NCBI GenBank assembly: GCA_037178855.1
Contig: JASJZC010000001.1
Span: forward strand, 1-64,000
Length of the DNA stretch: 64,000 nt
Source: Oscheius sp. JU75
Lineage: Eukaryota > Nematoda > Chromadorea > Rhabditida > Rhabditidae
Reading direction: 5' to 3'
Of the stretch, positions 1 to 11,975 are shown piece after piece. The number at the start of each line of letters is the position of its first letter. Within the stretch, counting starts at the first letter, position 1. A model generated the notes under the pieces. That model saw nothing but the letters and a program-made list of their open reading frames with translations. It made no database searches and had not been told where the DNA came from. Both the position numbers and the translations under genes were made by a program.

Positions 1-640
1 CAGCCGCGCTTTCGATTTGGCAGCGGGCCAAATTTTTCTGATAAAAACATCTGCCGACGACACAGTAGCCAGCTCGCGGTATTCCCGCAGCAGGCTCTGT
101 CTCGACAATTTCGCAAAACTTTTTTCGTCGCAAGAATTGAACACAAAAATTAACCCAGATGCTGAACAGTTCCCAGATGAGCATCAGTTGTCCGAATGTA
201 TCGGTATGCTGATGTCGAATTGCCGAAAAGATACCTAATTTTCGAATCAGTTTTTGCGGCCGTTTTCCGGCGCCGCCCCGGCTGCCGGCAGATTTAAAAT
301 TTCAGATTTTCGAGATCGATCTGGAATACGCAGCCTTGACTCCGCAACAACCAAACCCACGAATGACGAACGTCAACTTTTTCACGTCTCATCGATGAGC
401 GGCGCCTGGACAAATACCGCCGTGTACAGATGACCGAGATGTAAGCCGAAAGATGACCTGAAACTGAGAGACACAATTAATAACGATAGCGTGAGAATAT
501 TTAGGCAATTGTCGGGTCAATTATGGCTAGCTTCAGCAGAGAGAATGGAAAGAGATTATTTTTATTTCTGCATACGCAGCAAAATATGCGGCGATGAAGG
601 GAAGGACGTCTTCCAAGACTGCATTCGTATTGATACACCT
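1..640 (-). pseudogene. MARS2 pseudogene fragment (exons 1-4, decayed)
   Basis: This is the reverse-strand remnant of the 5' half of mitochondrial methionyl-tRNA synthetase. Exon 4 residue is at 1-150, exon 3 near 160-290, exon 2 near 340-440 (where the HLGH region should be) and exon 1 near 560-640. Every block has indels or stops relative to the copy at 15,328-16,045, so no protein can be made. The rest of this copy would lie left of position 1. Confidence 0.8.
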
Positions 641-1509
641 TTTTGAGAAGTTATTTGAGTAGGAGCGGATTTCAAATAAGAAAATGAAGAACAGGTAGAA
701 ATCGAGGCGTAGCGGCGAGGGCAAAAAGAATAATAGGCAATTAAATTGCCAGTGCTCCGATAAAAACAAAAAATGCCGTTTGTTGTCAATTTCAATTTTT
801 TCGGTAATATTTTGATTCTCTCCATTAACCCTCCTGTTATCATTATTTTTCTTGTTACGGAATCCTAACAAACATGGAAAAGTCCACATTTTTTTTAAAG
901 GTGGCAGAGCAGTCTCTCTCCCTCTCTGTCGGCCACTATCAATCTACACATTTTTCCTCTATTTTTGCCTGACGACCTCTCGCCGCATTTTCGTCGATTG
1001 CAATCCCAAATTTGTAGGGAAATTGAGAAAAGTTGTTTTCCCGCCACTGAACGCGATTAGTGTGCTTGCCGCCTGCATTAATCCTGTTGTCGCCTTGCCT
1101 GTCCATACACCCGGAAGGCAGCGCGGACATTTCAAGCGCCTTCCAGACATTCGCAAGAGGCGTCATCTCCGCAAATTTGCGTGGCGGTTAGCTCGAATCG
1201 TCGCTTCCTCACGTCCTGCACTCACTGCGCCGCTTGATGGCGGGAGACCCTGCTCTCATCTGCATTCCGCCATGGCCTTTATGCGCTACTGCTGATTTTT
1301 GACATCGCCTGACGGCGGCTGACAGGTAAAGAACGCAGTTGCCTTTAGGCTTAGCGCCTAGTCATGGCTCTAAATTTACACTTTTTTTGCTATGCTCGAT
1401 ATGTTTATGCACGAATCCAGTGCGATTTTCAAATGACATGTCGATTTTTTGACAAATGTTTTCTCCCCCTGTTTTCGTCTTCAACTCTACTTCAGGGTTC
1501 CCGACCGAG
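641..1509. other. Diverged copy of the NDUFB4-MARS2 intergenic region
   Basis: This stretch mirrors 14,344-15,327 with many substitutions. The candidate small membrane ORF of the intact copy (14,594-14,836) is recognisable near 1,100-1,320 but its hydrophobic tail is destroyed. I see no other gene. Confidence 0.6.
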
Positions 1510-2066
1510 ATTGAGGGCTGTTTCCGATTTCTTTCGGACCAGATCGCCAGACTGTTGCAGGTGAATCCCGTTCTGATTACTGAAACACGACGGCACGCAG
1601 TTTTTTCTTCCACAAAATATCAAATCTGTAGGAAATGGAGTTTTTTGCTCATCGACCAGAGAAAAGTCGTCCTCTCGGAGGGTACAGGGAGATCCTTTAA
1701 AGAAAAATAGTTATCTTCCGGGCCGTAGCCTGACCTCACAACTTCAAATATCAAGGTTTGTCTCATCTATTTTTGATTGGGCAAAATCACGACCCATAAT
1801 TCTGCCAGTATTACCAGCCGACACCCAGGCTCCTTCCAGTTTCACGCCCAGAACTGTCTTCCTATCTGTCTTCGTTTTCCATTATGGCTGATGTTCATTC
1901 CTGGGCGTTTTGATTGAATAAAAACCATCGACATACGCGTTTCGCATCCGTAATTCGTGCATTGACAGTCAGGCTAAATTGCTTGGTTGTCAAACGCTCA
2001 ATTTTTTGGTCTAGAAATATTGCCCGTTAAAAACCTGGCATGCCTTACTTGTACTGCCAGGATTAG
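1510..2066 (+). pseudogene. NDUFB4 pseudogene
   Basis: All four exons of the complex I subunit gene can be traced: exon 1 near 1,510-1,610, exon 2 near 1,630-1,755, exon 3 near 1,790-1,905, exon 4 near 2,010-2,066. The start codon has become ATTG at 1,510. Exon 2 contains frameshifts and an in-frame TAG near 1,708. Exon 3 has lost bases. It is the mirror partner of 13,680-14,343. Confidence 0.8.
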
Positions 2067-3527
2067 AAAAAAGGAGGACTCTTTATCTTTTGCCAGCGGT
2101 CTCGTAATCGCATCTTGTCTTCAGGCCCTTTATAACTAATCCGGTCATATCACTGTCGCGTTCAAAAATTTCAATAGTTATGTAATATGCCTGAGTTCGA
2201 GGAGGTTTTCGATGTGCTGCTATTGTAATGCTGCTGAGAAAATGATTTGGGTTTCGATTCTTCTTTGTGCTTTTTCTCTGCAATTTTGTCGGCACAGATG
2301 CTGAACCCCAAATTTCAGGATTAAATCGAATGAGGCGCCTGCCTGGGCATCTCGGCGGGACAGACAGGGACGAACCCTCTTCAATCTGATCATCTCCACT
2401 CAGGCAATGACTTCTAGGAGCGTCTCCCAATAAGGCTGGTTTCAGGATCATATACTTGCGATTTTAATTGTAGATAATACATGTTTGTTCCAATTGTTTG
2501 ATTGTCATCTAAAACACTAGCACATCTTTCAGGTCATTTAGCTCGTTTTTTCAGCTTGTGTGAAAATTTATATAGAGAAACAGATTTTCAATCTCGTTCA
2601 CTTCCTCGTTTTTTTTTCAATGAAACCTATTGTTTTTTATTCATATTACTGAAATTGACGTCTTATCAGAAAAACCGGCTTTGATTTCGGTCCACGGCGC
2701 ACCGGCGAAGAGAACGTAAAATTCGAAACAGACCGCTTAGTTATTAAACGATTATGTATCGAAATGGGTGCTGCTCCTTCTTGTACCTTTTTTCCGGGCT
2801 AGAATTGATCCAGCGTTGAAAAAGCCAGAAAAGACCTAATAATGAGCGATACATTTGAGGAGCAAAACAAAATTAAATTTGAAACTGTAATAGAAAGCTG
2901 CAAGCCGTAATTTCTCTGAAAGATCGTTGAAAACCCCGCAGTTTCGTTTTCTATCAAATGTTTCTCCTCCGCTTCATGTATTTCTTCTTCAATTTGAATT
3001 CAAAAGCAAAACGTTCATTACGATCGCACGAAACCAGGTGAAAAAATGACGCCGTTTGAACAATTTAAATACGCTCTTTCTCTTTCTATAATATTTTCCA
3101 TACAATTTGCCGATGTTTTTTACCTTCACTTTGATTAAATTCTATCATGCCACTCATTGCCATTTCAGCCTCTTACTACCTCTGTAGATGGAATATTTCA
3201 CTTCGCTGTTTTTCAAGCCATTTTTCGCTTTTCTGCTCCTATGACATCGCAAGCGCCGCTTTTTCTCTCAGCTCCTCTGTCGTTTGAAAACGCGGGTCTG
3301 GCGACTGGAACTTTCCGCACACACGCTTTCGACTTCATTAGGTTGGCTCGTGTTTCTTCGCTGTTTCCTTTTCCTTGTACTTTTGGCCGATAAATTGATA
3401 GAAAAATTGATATTTCCGCAATGAGGGGCGGAAACTTGAATACTTTCAAATATCGTTGAACAGTTCCACTTTCTTATCCATCTGACTAAAATGTTTTGTT
3501 GCCACTATGTTCTAATCTTTATATTTC
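2067..3527. other. Diverged intergenic copy, no gene seen
   Basis: This mirrors 11,976-13,679 (the spacer between NDUFB4 and SNRPB). Short matching blocks remain, for example around 2,600-2,700 and 3,100-3,200. I see no convincing coding exon on either strand. Confidence 0.55.
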
Positions 3528-4483
3528 AGGCAGACTGAACGACGAGGGTTAGTTTTATTAAGACCATTAGCAAGAACAACAGATGATGGCCCATTTTTAA
3601 CTACAGGGTCAAACCTGCATTTCGTCGGGATTTCCTAAAGTTTGTCTAATAATTTTCGGCACAAATAGTTTTGAAAATGCGTAAATGAACATCTTTCCTA
3701 GCGGACTGCGAAAGAATTCAGACAGATCGCCGAAGCCGGAGAAGAAGGACGGAGAGAGTTTGTGTAGCCCTCGTCTCATCTCGCGGAGAGCACACGTCTC
3801 CATGACCGTCGATGGACCGCTTCATTGCATTCAGCATCTTGACAGCTGTCCTAAATCAACTTCTTGTTTCTTAACCACTTTTTTCCAGGATGAGGAAGCC
3901 TTCGCGTGCCCAGCGCCGGTCCTGGGAGTGGCCAAGTCCGCCGACGAGGAATGCCTACGCCAGCGCTCCGCGGATTGAGGCCGGCCGTTGGTGGAGCAGG
4001 GTCGCCACACCATTAATCTATTCTAGTAATGTTTTGTGTTACTTCCAGCTTCCACCGTCATACGCCAGCAAACCGATTCGGGCCACGAATATATTGGTCC
4101 TGTGGGACTGCAGCCTAGGACACGGAGCCCTCTGCATTCCGCTCTGAAAGGCTTCAGCCCGCTGGAAACAGGGATGATTTCTTGGTGGAAAATGCGAGAG
4201 GCGTGCCTGCTTTTCACTACTTTGCCTGTGCTCTGTGCAGGCAGTGCAGCTTCCGCGTATTGATGACAAATGATGTAATCGCTTACGTTATTCGATACGC
4301 AGCACTGTGTTTTATGGGTTGGTGCGCCGAAGGTGCTTCCCGATTTTCCCGTCTCCGATCCGTCGCATGCTGTAGAGTCGGGTCCCATTGATTTGATGTC
4401 CTTCCATCGTATATCTTCATTACAGGCCCAGGGATGGCCGGTCAATCCCGCCGCCTCTTCCACGGCGGAATGTCCCTTTCTAA
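3528..4483 (+). pseudogene. SNRPB (SmB) pseudogene
   Basis: Remnants of four exons are present: 3,532-3,640, 3,690-3,818, 3,887-3,999 and 4,424-4,483. The initiator ATG has been replaced around 3,570, the Sm1 motif exon is frameshifted, and the third exon carries substitutions and deletions. The last exon still ends close to its original TAA. It is the mirror partner of 10,855-11,975. Confidence 0.82.
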
Positions 4484-4698
4484 ACAATTTTTCGATTTTA
4501 TCGATCTTCGAAGAATTTTCTTCCCCTTATCTTATCCTATCCTGCTTGCCGAGCGTATCCTTTTTTCTTCTCATGTTTTAGCAGTCATTAATCATGGTAA
4601 TATCCGTCCTCTTTCTGCGATATGTAATTGGCTTCAGGCCCAACTCCTTAATTAGTTCGTTCCGTTTTCGCTTTTTCCAAAGGGTTCCGCATCGACGA

Positions 4699-6626
4699 AT
4701 GCCACCTAAGAAAAGAAGGTTGGAGGAAGAGTGAACTGCGCCTTCGGTCTCAACCCTGGGGATTGTTTTCTGTCTGAACTCTCTCGAAAAGGCAGTTTTG
4801 TAGTAGGAACTTAGGTCTGCCGAAATGTGGTTATACATTCTTCGCACTCACCAGCCGGTCTGTACGATCGACCCCAACGAGAGCCGGGTAGCCAGCCGTC
4901 AGTTTTCTTGTAGTCCTGTTCAAAATTTAGTATCAGTCAGCTTCTATTCTCGCTCGACTGGTTGCGGAGCATAAGCCGGCCAGCAGTTCCCGTTTTCCTT
5001 TCAACGCCGACTTGTGAAGGTACTTTTTTATTGTGAACAGCAGTCGAATGTCCAAAGCTCCTTTACCGTCCTAATTTCAAAGGCGCCCGGAAGCTTCGTC
5101 ATGACTTGGTGTCTTTCCACGTTTCCGCCTGTGACGGGCGTTTTCCATTTGCTGATGACGACGACGTCACTCACGTTGAAGGCCAGCACCACATCTTGTG
5201 CATAGCTCCCGGTTCAGGAGACGTCACCCATCCGCGATCCGAGATATCACGATCTACGTCAGTGACCCCAGTCGACGGACCGAATAGAAGGCCGAGACGC
5301 CTAGCGAATGACAAGACGAGTTAGCACTGACTCACCGTCTGTGTCAGCGGACTTTTGAGGCCAAGAAATGATTCGGGTTGAAAGCAGTGGAACGAGAAGG
5401 AGATCGAGGCTGGAACAAGCTAAACCTTCTTCTTCGGCCAGCCGATCGGAGAACGACTACATGCGAAGGTCGCCCAGAAGATGTCATGCTGGAAATGGTA
5501 TTGATCAGTTAAACCGGTTTAACAAGCTGTCATATGACTCGTGAAGCTTTCCAAACGCTTGTAGACAATCGGTTTTCTCCAGTCCGTTCGTTTATTACCG
5601 TTTCCAGGGAGAAAACTTGATGTTTCCGAAGTTCGGAGCTGAAAATCACGTGAATTTCGAAATGCCGAGTCCCATTTACTGTGCTGACCTACAGCAAAAG
5701 CAACGCCAGCCTGTTTCGTTTTGACTTCACTGTTGCCGCATTATTTATTATAACCCACAATTCTTTTTGCAGAAAGAGTCAAATGGCAACAAGGGATCAG
5801 TCTCGCTGATCGACGAAGCAGCGATCCGGGTGGCTTCACTCTCTCTCTCTCGAGTCTTGAACAAGTTTGTCGACATATGCCGGAAGACGAGCGGGCTGCT
5901 TACCGCAAGGAGAAGGGGCAGGTCATCTTTCCAACTTGGACAAGGTATAAATTTTCTTTTGGCACCGCCATCACAGGATCGTGCATACATGTCTCCAGCC
6001 GAGCAATTTCACGGCCGGCAAGGATGAGGTCAAGGCCTGGACAATTCGCTACCGTTCGTGGCGCCGCCGGCAGAACTCACCGACTTCGAGAAAGGGGCCT
6101 GATCATGGCCGAAATCATGAAGGCTGCCGACTCTGATGGAAGTTGGGAGACGCGCCAAGGTATCTCGTTTCTTTTTCTGCAGTGTCACTTGTTGATCATC
6201 ACCCACTGCCCAAGGACGGAGTCAGAATTTGGTCATTTGAACGAATACTCCCAGTTTTCCAATTTTAAACCTGCTTCATCCCATGGGTATGTTCGCTTGG
6301 CTTAACATATCGCTAACGTAATAACATACGCTTGCTGATACTCAGATGATTTTTGCCGTGATTGTGAATATCCTCCTTTCTATCGTGCCCATTTGATGAG
6401 TGGAGCCGCCTGTGAGTAGGTGTTGGCGCTCATTGCCCGATCAATGGCGTGTCGTTTGATGTGCTTTTTACCGTTGAATCGATGTTCGTGCACGGCTTAA
6501 AATTGAAATTGATAACATCGGGTTAAACATACTCAAACGTATTTTTGTAAAGTCGCCGCTCGTCAGCAGGGCAAAATCTTACGGAGACATCATCTTTCAG
6601 TCGCCGGAGTCGGCAAGAAGAAGTAA
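4699..6626 (+). pseudogene. OLA1 pseudogene
   Basis: The ATG context at 4,699 survives, but the frame stops after eleven codons (MPPKKRRLEEE then TGA). Later recognisable blocks include the P-loop exon near 4,815-4,890 (GLPNVGKS region disrupted), the WNEKEIE region near 5,385-5,410, the MPEDERAAY region near 5,875-5,905, the region before the C-terminal domain near 6,020-6,160 and the terminal lysine run and TAA at 6,610-6,626. Frameshifts and stops separate all of them. It is the mirror partner of 8,341-10,592. Confidence 0.85.
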
Positions 6627-8340
6627 CGTTTGTCTATTTGAGAAATACTCTTTCCTTTCTGACTTCAAATTGTTTTGTTATTACATTTGTCGTTTTCAGT
6701 TTCACCAGTTTCTTTGGTTTGTTCATGTTTTCAGTGAGAGAGATAAAGCTGATTGTTAATTTAGCCTTCTGTGTGAAGTTTTCTAAGATATAGCCGAATG
6801 TCACCATATAAGAGGCTCCTGCAAGGGCTTCAGCTATCCTACACCACGATTCGGGAGACCAGTCCCTCTCCCTTCTCTCAAAAAGCTCACAGAGACTAGG
6901 AAGTGTCCGTGCTGTACGGCGGAGACAGAGAAGACATATTAGGGAAGTAGATATGCGCTTAGGACCGAGACGCATGGAGAGCATCGCACCTACTAGGGAG
7001 AGAGCCATGGAGACTGAAGTGTCAGGAGGGCGGCGCCGATTAGTCGCCCCACTCCCCTCCCCTCCTACCCCGCCTCATGAAGCTCAGGGGCCTGGCCACG
7101 CATGCTCTTGTCACTTTTGCCCCAATTAGCCTAGACTGGGTACTGATTACAGGACGCACCATGAATCGGGGAGGACCGTTTTGCCAATGAAACGACTAGA
7201 TTTTCGTGTGTTCATAGTTCAAAGTCTAATTTTTCGAAATTGAACAGGCTTGTAGCCACAAAAAAACAATTTTACTACGGGCTCCCCCGAGCTTTTTTTG
7301 ATGCTGTTATAGTCCTATGGTGACATATTTTTTAGAAGAAGAAGCAAAACAGTAGAATTAGAGCCAAGAGTCGTATATAAAAGAGCCCCGTTGCGGCACA
7401 TCGATTGAGAGTCTCGGCGTGGTTTTAGCGTCGAAAAACAACAAACAAGTCGCCAAGGTTCTAAATCAGATCATGTCGCATCTCAGGGGCCTTTATAACG
7501 ACAAAAAAAAATGAAGAGAACTCTTTTTCAGTTCTATCAATTTTTTATGCTCTTCTAATAGCTCCTGGCTCTAAATTGCTGCTTTTTAGCATCAAAAAAG
7601 CTCAGGGAAGATGTACAGAGATTTTTTTCGTAGTAAAAATTGTTTTTTGTAGCTACAAGCCTGTTCCAGTTTCGAAAAATTGGAACTTTGAACTATGAAC
7701 GCACGAAATCCTGTCGTTTTCATCCAGCAAAACGGACCTCCCCGATTCATGAATAGTCTACCGTTCAAACGCACAATTTAGAGCTATTTCGACTTAAAAA
7801 TGATAAAATATGTGTGGGAGGAGCTGAGCTGCATGGGCGGGAGCTAGAGGGAGAGGAGAGGGGTGGGGCGACCGTCGGCGCTGCCCGCACGACGCAGTTT
7901 CTCCCGGTCCAGAGAATCTCTGCTCTCTGCCCCTTCTCCTGGTAGGTGCATTCTCTCCATGCGTCTCGTCCTAAACGCACTATCTCTCCCTAATATGTCT
8001 TCTCTGCTCTCTCCGCCGTTCAGCACGGACACTCCCCCAGTCTCTGTGGGCTTTTGAGAAGGAAAGGGGCTGGTCTCCCGTGTCTCGTGGTGGGGGACGA
8101 AAAGAGACAGCCAACCCTCTCACAGGAGCCTTTTGTGGTGGGGAATTCGGCTATAATCTTAAAAACTTCACACATAGGCATCAAATTAACAATCAGCTTT
8201 ATCTCTCTCACTGAAAACATGAACAAGGCCAAAAGGAAACTGGTTGGGGGGCTGAAGGCGACAGAAATATGTAATAACAAAACAATTTGGGGTGGTCAGA
8301 AGGAAAGAGTGACTACTATATACCCAAATGTAGACAAACG
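6627..8340. other. Axis and inner arms of the older palindrome, no gene
   Basis: The two OLA1 3' flanks face each other here. Inverted matches include GCTCTAAATTGCTG near 7,564 against its complement near 7,350, and a CCCC-TTTATA block on both sides (7,375-7,396 and 7,487-7,500). The innermost ~100 bp around 7,410-7,490 is only weakly symmetrical. Polypyrimidine and GGGA-rich tracts lie near 7,020-7,070 and 7,840-7,870. No ORF looks real. Confidence 0.6.
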
Positions 8341-10592
8341 TTACTTCTTCTTGCCAGCAGTCAGACCGGCTCCGGCGTTGAACTTGAAGAGAATGATGTC
8401 TCCGTCTTCGACGACGTAAGTTTTGGGCTCCTGCTGACGGTATTTCCCTCCGGCTTTGACCTGCAAAATACGGTTGAAATTACTGTTTAGCCCGATGTTA
8501 TCAATTTCCATTTTTAGGCCCGTCTTTGAACATCGATTCAACGACAAAAAGTACATCAAACACAGCGATCGACAGGGCGGGGACCGTGACACGCCCATTG
8601 ATCGGGCAATGGGCGCCAACGCCTCTCTAATGGGGGCGGTACACTTTCATCAAATGGGACACGATAAGAAGGAGGGACTGTTCACAATCACGGTAAAATT
8701 GAATATCAGCAAGCTGACATGTTGTGTTAACGATATGATAAGCCAAGCTGAACACGCATGGAGATGAAGCAGGTTTAAAATTGAAAAAACTGGGAGTATT
8801 CCTCACAAGACAAATGACCAAATTCCTTTGACAGGCTCCGTCCATGAGCTATATTGAGTGGTTTTAGACCGGGAATAGACAGTAAGACTGGGCGAATGGG
8901 TGATGATCAACAAGTGACACTGCCAGAAAGAAGCAAAAGATACCTTGGCCTCGTCTCCCAACTCCATCAAGTCGGCAACCTTCATGATTTCGGCCATGAT
9001 GAACCCTTTCTCGAAGTCGGTGTGGATTCTGCCGGCGGCTTTTGGAGCAACGGCTCCCTTTTGAATTGTCCAGGCCTTGACCTCATCCTTGCCGGCCGTG
9101 AAGAAGTACTGAGCTGGAGGGCCTTGTAGCCGGTATGCACGATCTGAATTCTAGTATTGGCAGTGCCAAAAAAGAAGAGTATACCTTGTCCAAGTTGGAG
9201 GTGATGCCCTTCTCCTTGCAGTAAGCAGCCCGCTCGTCTTCCGGCATGTCGATAAGCTTGTTCTCGAAGACTCTGGAGAAGGGGATGAGCACAGCACCCG
9301 GATCCTTCTCGTCGATGTAGGCCTTGATCTGGGTAGCCATTTATTCTTCTGCAAAAAGAAAATTGGTAGGTTACTCGTCTCTTCGCGACAGCAGTCTACC
9401 TAAAAAAGTCAAAGCAAGCAAACTGGCGTTACTTTGCTGTAAGGTCAGCACAATTAAATGGGACCTAGTGAAAGTAGCATTTCAAGTACAAATGATTTTC
9501 GAAAGCTCCGAGAACTCGGAAACATCAAGGATTTCTCCCTGGAGCGGTAATAAACGAACAGACTGGAAAATGGAGTAATCTTTAGATTCTAAGCGTTTTG
9601 GGAGCTTCTGAGTCATATGACAGCTTGTTAGAAGCCAGGTTTGCTTGTCGAACAATACCATTTCCAGCATGACGTCTCTAAAAAAACCGACCTTTCGCAT
9701 GTAGTCGTTCTCCGACAGGTTGACCAAGTAGACGATCGGCTTGGCCGTGAGGAAGAGGTTCTTGTTCAGAACCTCGATCTCCTTCTCGTTCCACTGCTCC
9801 AGCCGATGGTTTCTTGGCCTCAAGAAGTCCCTTGACACGGGTCAGGCAGTCGAATTCGATCTTCTTCGTCTTGTCATTCGCCCTCACGAACAGCGTCTCG
9901 GCCTTCTTCAGCGGTCCGTCGATGAACTGGAGGTCCTTGGCGAAGAGTTCGTCGCTGATAATCTCGAGATCGGTGGATAGGATTGACGTCTCCTGAACTA
10001 GGAGCTGGATACTTTATAAAGATACGCTAACCTTCAACGTGAGTGACGTCGTCGTCATCGAAGGCCCCAGAGATGGAAGAGCGCGTCACAGGCGGAGACG
10101 TGAAAGGAACGCGTTTCCAAGTCCTTGACCTTCCGAGGCGCCTTGAAAAGAAGAAAATTAGGACGCACAAGAATGACAGAGGCTTGGACATTCGATCAAG
10201 GTTCACAGTAAAAAGGCTTACCACAAGTCCGGCAATATCCGTCACGTTGAGAAGGCGGAACTTGCTGGCCGGCTTATAATGCTCACACAGCCAGTCGAAG
10301 CGAGAATCGCTGACGGCTACCTAAATTTTTGACAAGTTTATAAGAAAACGGCGGCTGGCTTACCCGGCTCTCGTTGGGATCGATCGTACAGAAGGGGAAG
10401 TTCTCCGCCTGGGCCTCCGACTTGGTGAGTACGTTGAAGAATGTACTCTTCCCAACATTCGGCAGACCTAGGATTCCTACCTAGAAACTGCCTTTTCGGA
10501 GAGTTCGAGACCAGAAACGAACCTTCAAGTTGGTTCCTGAGGCGCCCCAGAAGGGGGATTCGCTCTTCCTCAACCTTCTTCTTGGGTGGCAT
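8341..10592 (-). CDS. OLA1: Obg-like ATPase 1 (YchF family), left-arm copy with frameshifts
   Basis: This is a P-loop NTPase of the TRAFAC Obg/YchF family, a cytosolic, translation-associated ATPase. It starts [13 protein letters not shown] and continues with the P-loop [16 protein letters not shown], the G3-like [16 protein letters not shown], the NLSE segment (family-specific replacement of the GTPase NKxD, linked to ATP preference) and a C-terminal TGS domain ending [12 protein letters not shown] and a short lysine tail. Total length fits the ~395-aa family. There are at least six coding exons. The left copy is damaged: one extra base in exon 1 (near 10,537), three single-base losses in exon 3 (10,240-10,262) and two lost bases after the KKP codons (near 9,810). 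These may be sequence errors. The gene lies 262 bp downstream of SNRPB on the same strand, so an operon is possible. Confidence 0.88.
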
Positions 10593-10854
10593 TCTCGATA
10601 CGGGACCCTTTGGAGCGGGAAAATAAGCAAAACAACGAGAACAACTTGGAGTAAAATTGGGCCTAACCAATTACATATCGCAGAAAGAGGACAGATATTA
10701 CCATACTTCATTGTAATATACAAAACATAGCAAATTGAGGAAGAAAAAGGATACGGGAACGTTCGACAAGCCAAGGATAGGATAAAGATAAGGGGGAGAA
10801 AGAATTCTTCGAGAAAAGTGACGCAGGTGAGAGATCGGTGCATCGAAGAACTGT

Positions 10855-11975
10855 TTAGAAGGGACGAGGGGCATTCCGCCGTGGAAGGGCGGCGGGACCA
10901 TTCCGGCCATCCCTGGGCCACCTGTAATGAGAATATACGATGGAAGGACGGCAATCAATAGGACCCATTTCTACAGCATGCATTTGGATCAGAGGGGCGG
11001 GAAAATCCTCGGGAAGCGCCTTCGAGTGCGCACCAACCCATAAAACACAGTGCTGCGTATCGAAATAACGTAAGCAGTTACATCATTTGTCATCAATACG
11101 CAGGCTGCTTTATGCTTTAGAGCACAGGCAAAGTGAAAATGAAAACGAAACGCCTCTCGCGTTTCCTGCAAGTCATCCCTGTTTCGGGTAGGCCAGAGCA
11201 CGGGATTCGTCGGCAAGAACTTCAGAGCGGGTCACGAGAGGCTTCCATGCTTTGTCGTCCCTGAACGCGAGTCCAACTACAGGACTAGTATATTCGTGGC
11301 CCGAATCGGGTTTTTGCTGGCAGCATGTTGGTGCTTTTCTGGAAATGGCCCTTGGGGCGATCCAATAGCTGAAGTTTGGAATGTTTACAGGGACGACGGA
11401 TTAAAAATGGTGAAAACGGCGATTTCACTTCAACTCCACCAACGGCTCCGGCCAATCCAATGCGGAACTTGCGGCATTCCAGTCTGGCGGCATCACGGGC
11501 ATTCCTCGTCCGGCGGGCTTGGCCACTCCGGGACCGGCCATTCCTCCGGCCTTGGGCACGCGAAGGGCTTCCTCATCCTGGAAAGAATTGGTTAGAGCAA
11601 GAAGTTGGTTAGGACAGCTGGACCAAAGGGGTCACTTTACAATGCAATGAGGGGGACCAACGTACTCTGGGCGGCGGTCCATCGACGGTCATGGAGACGA
11701 TGTGCTCTCCGCGAATGAGGACGAGGCCTAGGGTGCGCTTCTCCTCTCCGTCAGCCTGCTTCTTTCCCGGCTTCGGCTTGATCTGTCTGAATTCTTCGCA
11801 GTCCGCCAGGAGGATGTTCATGTGCTTGTCGAAGGCTACAAAACAATTTTATTGCGAGAATACTTGGTAAAGACTAACCTTTGAAGTATCCGACGAAAGT
11901 TCTTCCATCCTGCAGGATGACCTTCATCCTGTAGTTAAGATGGGCCATCATCTTGTTGTTCTTGCTAATGGTCAT
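10855..11975 (-). CDS. SNRPB: Small nuclear ribonucleoprotein SmB/B', left-arm copy, lesions
   Basis: This is a core Sm protein of the U1, U2, U4 and U5 snRNPs. The Sm1 motif ([12 protein letters not shown], then KAFDKHMN) and Sm2 motif ([11 protein letters not shown]) are clear, followed by the Gly/Pro/Met-rich tail ending [13 protein letters not shown] in the right-arm version. There are four exons with a ~500 bp third intron. The start is the ATG giving [12 protein letters not shown], aligned with the known SmB N-terminus. In this arm exon 3 carries two single-base insertions near 11,462 and 11,490, its splice donor GGTAAG is altered near 11,420, and a five-C run in the last exon has four (near 10,871). 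Either this copy is decaying or the consensus is poor here. Confidence 0.88.
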
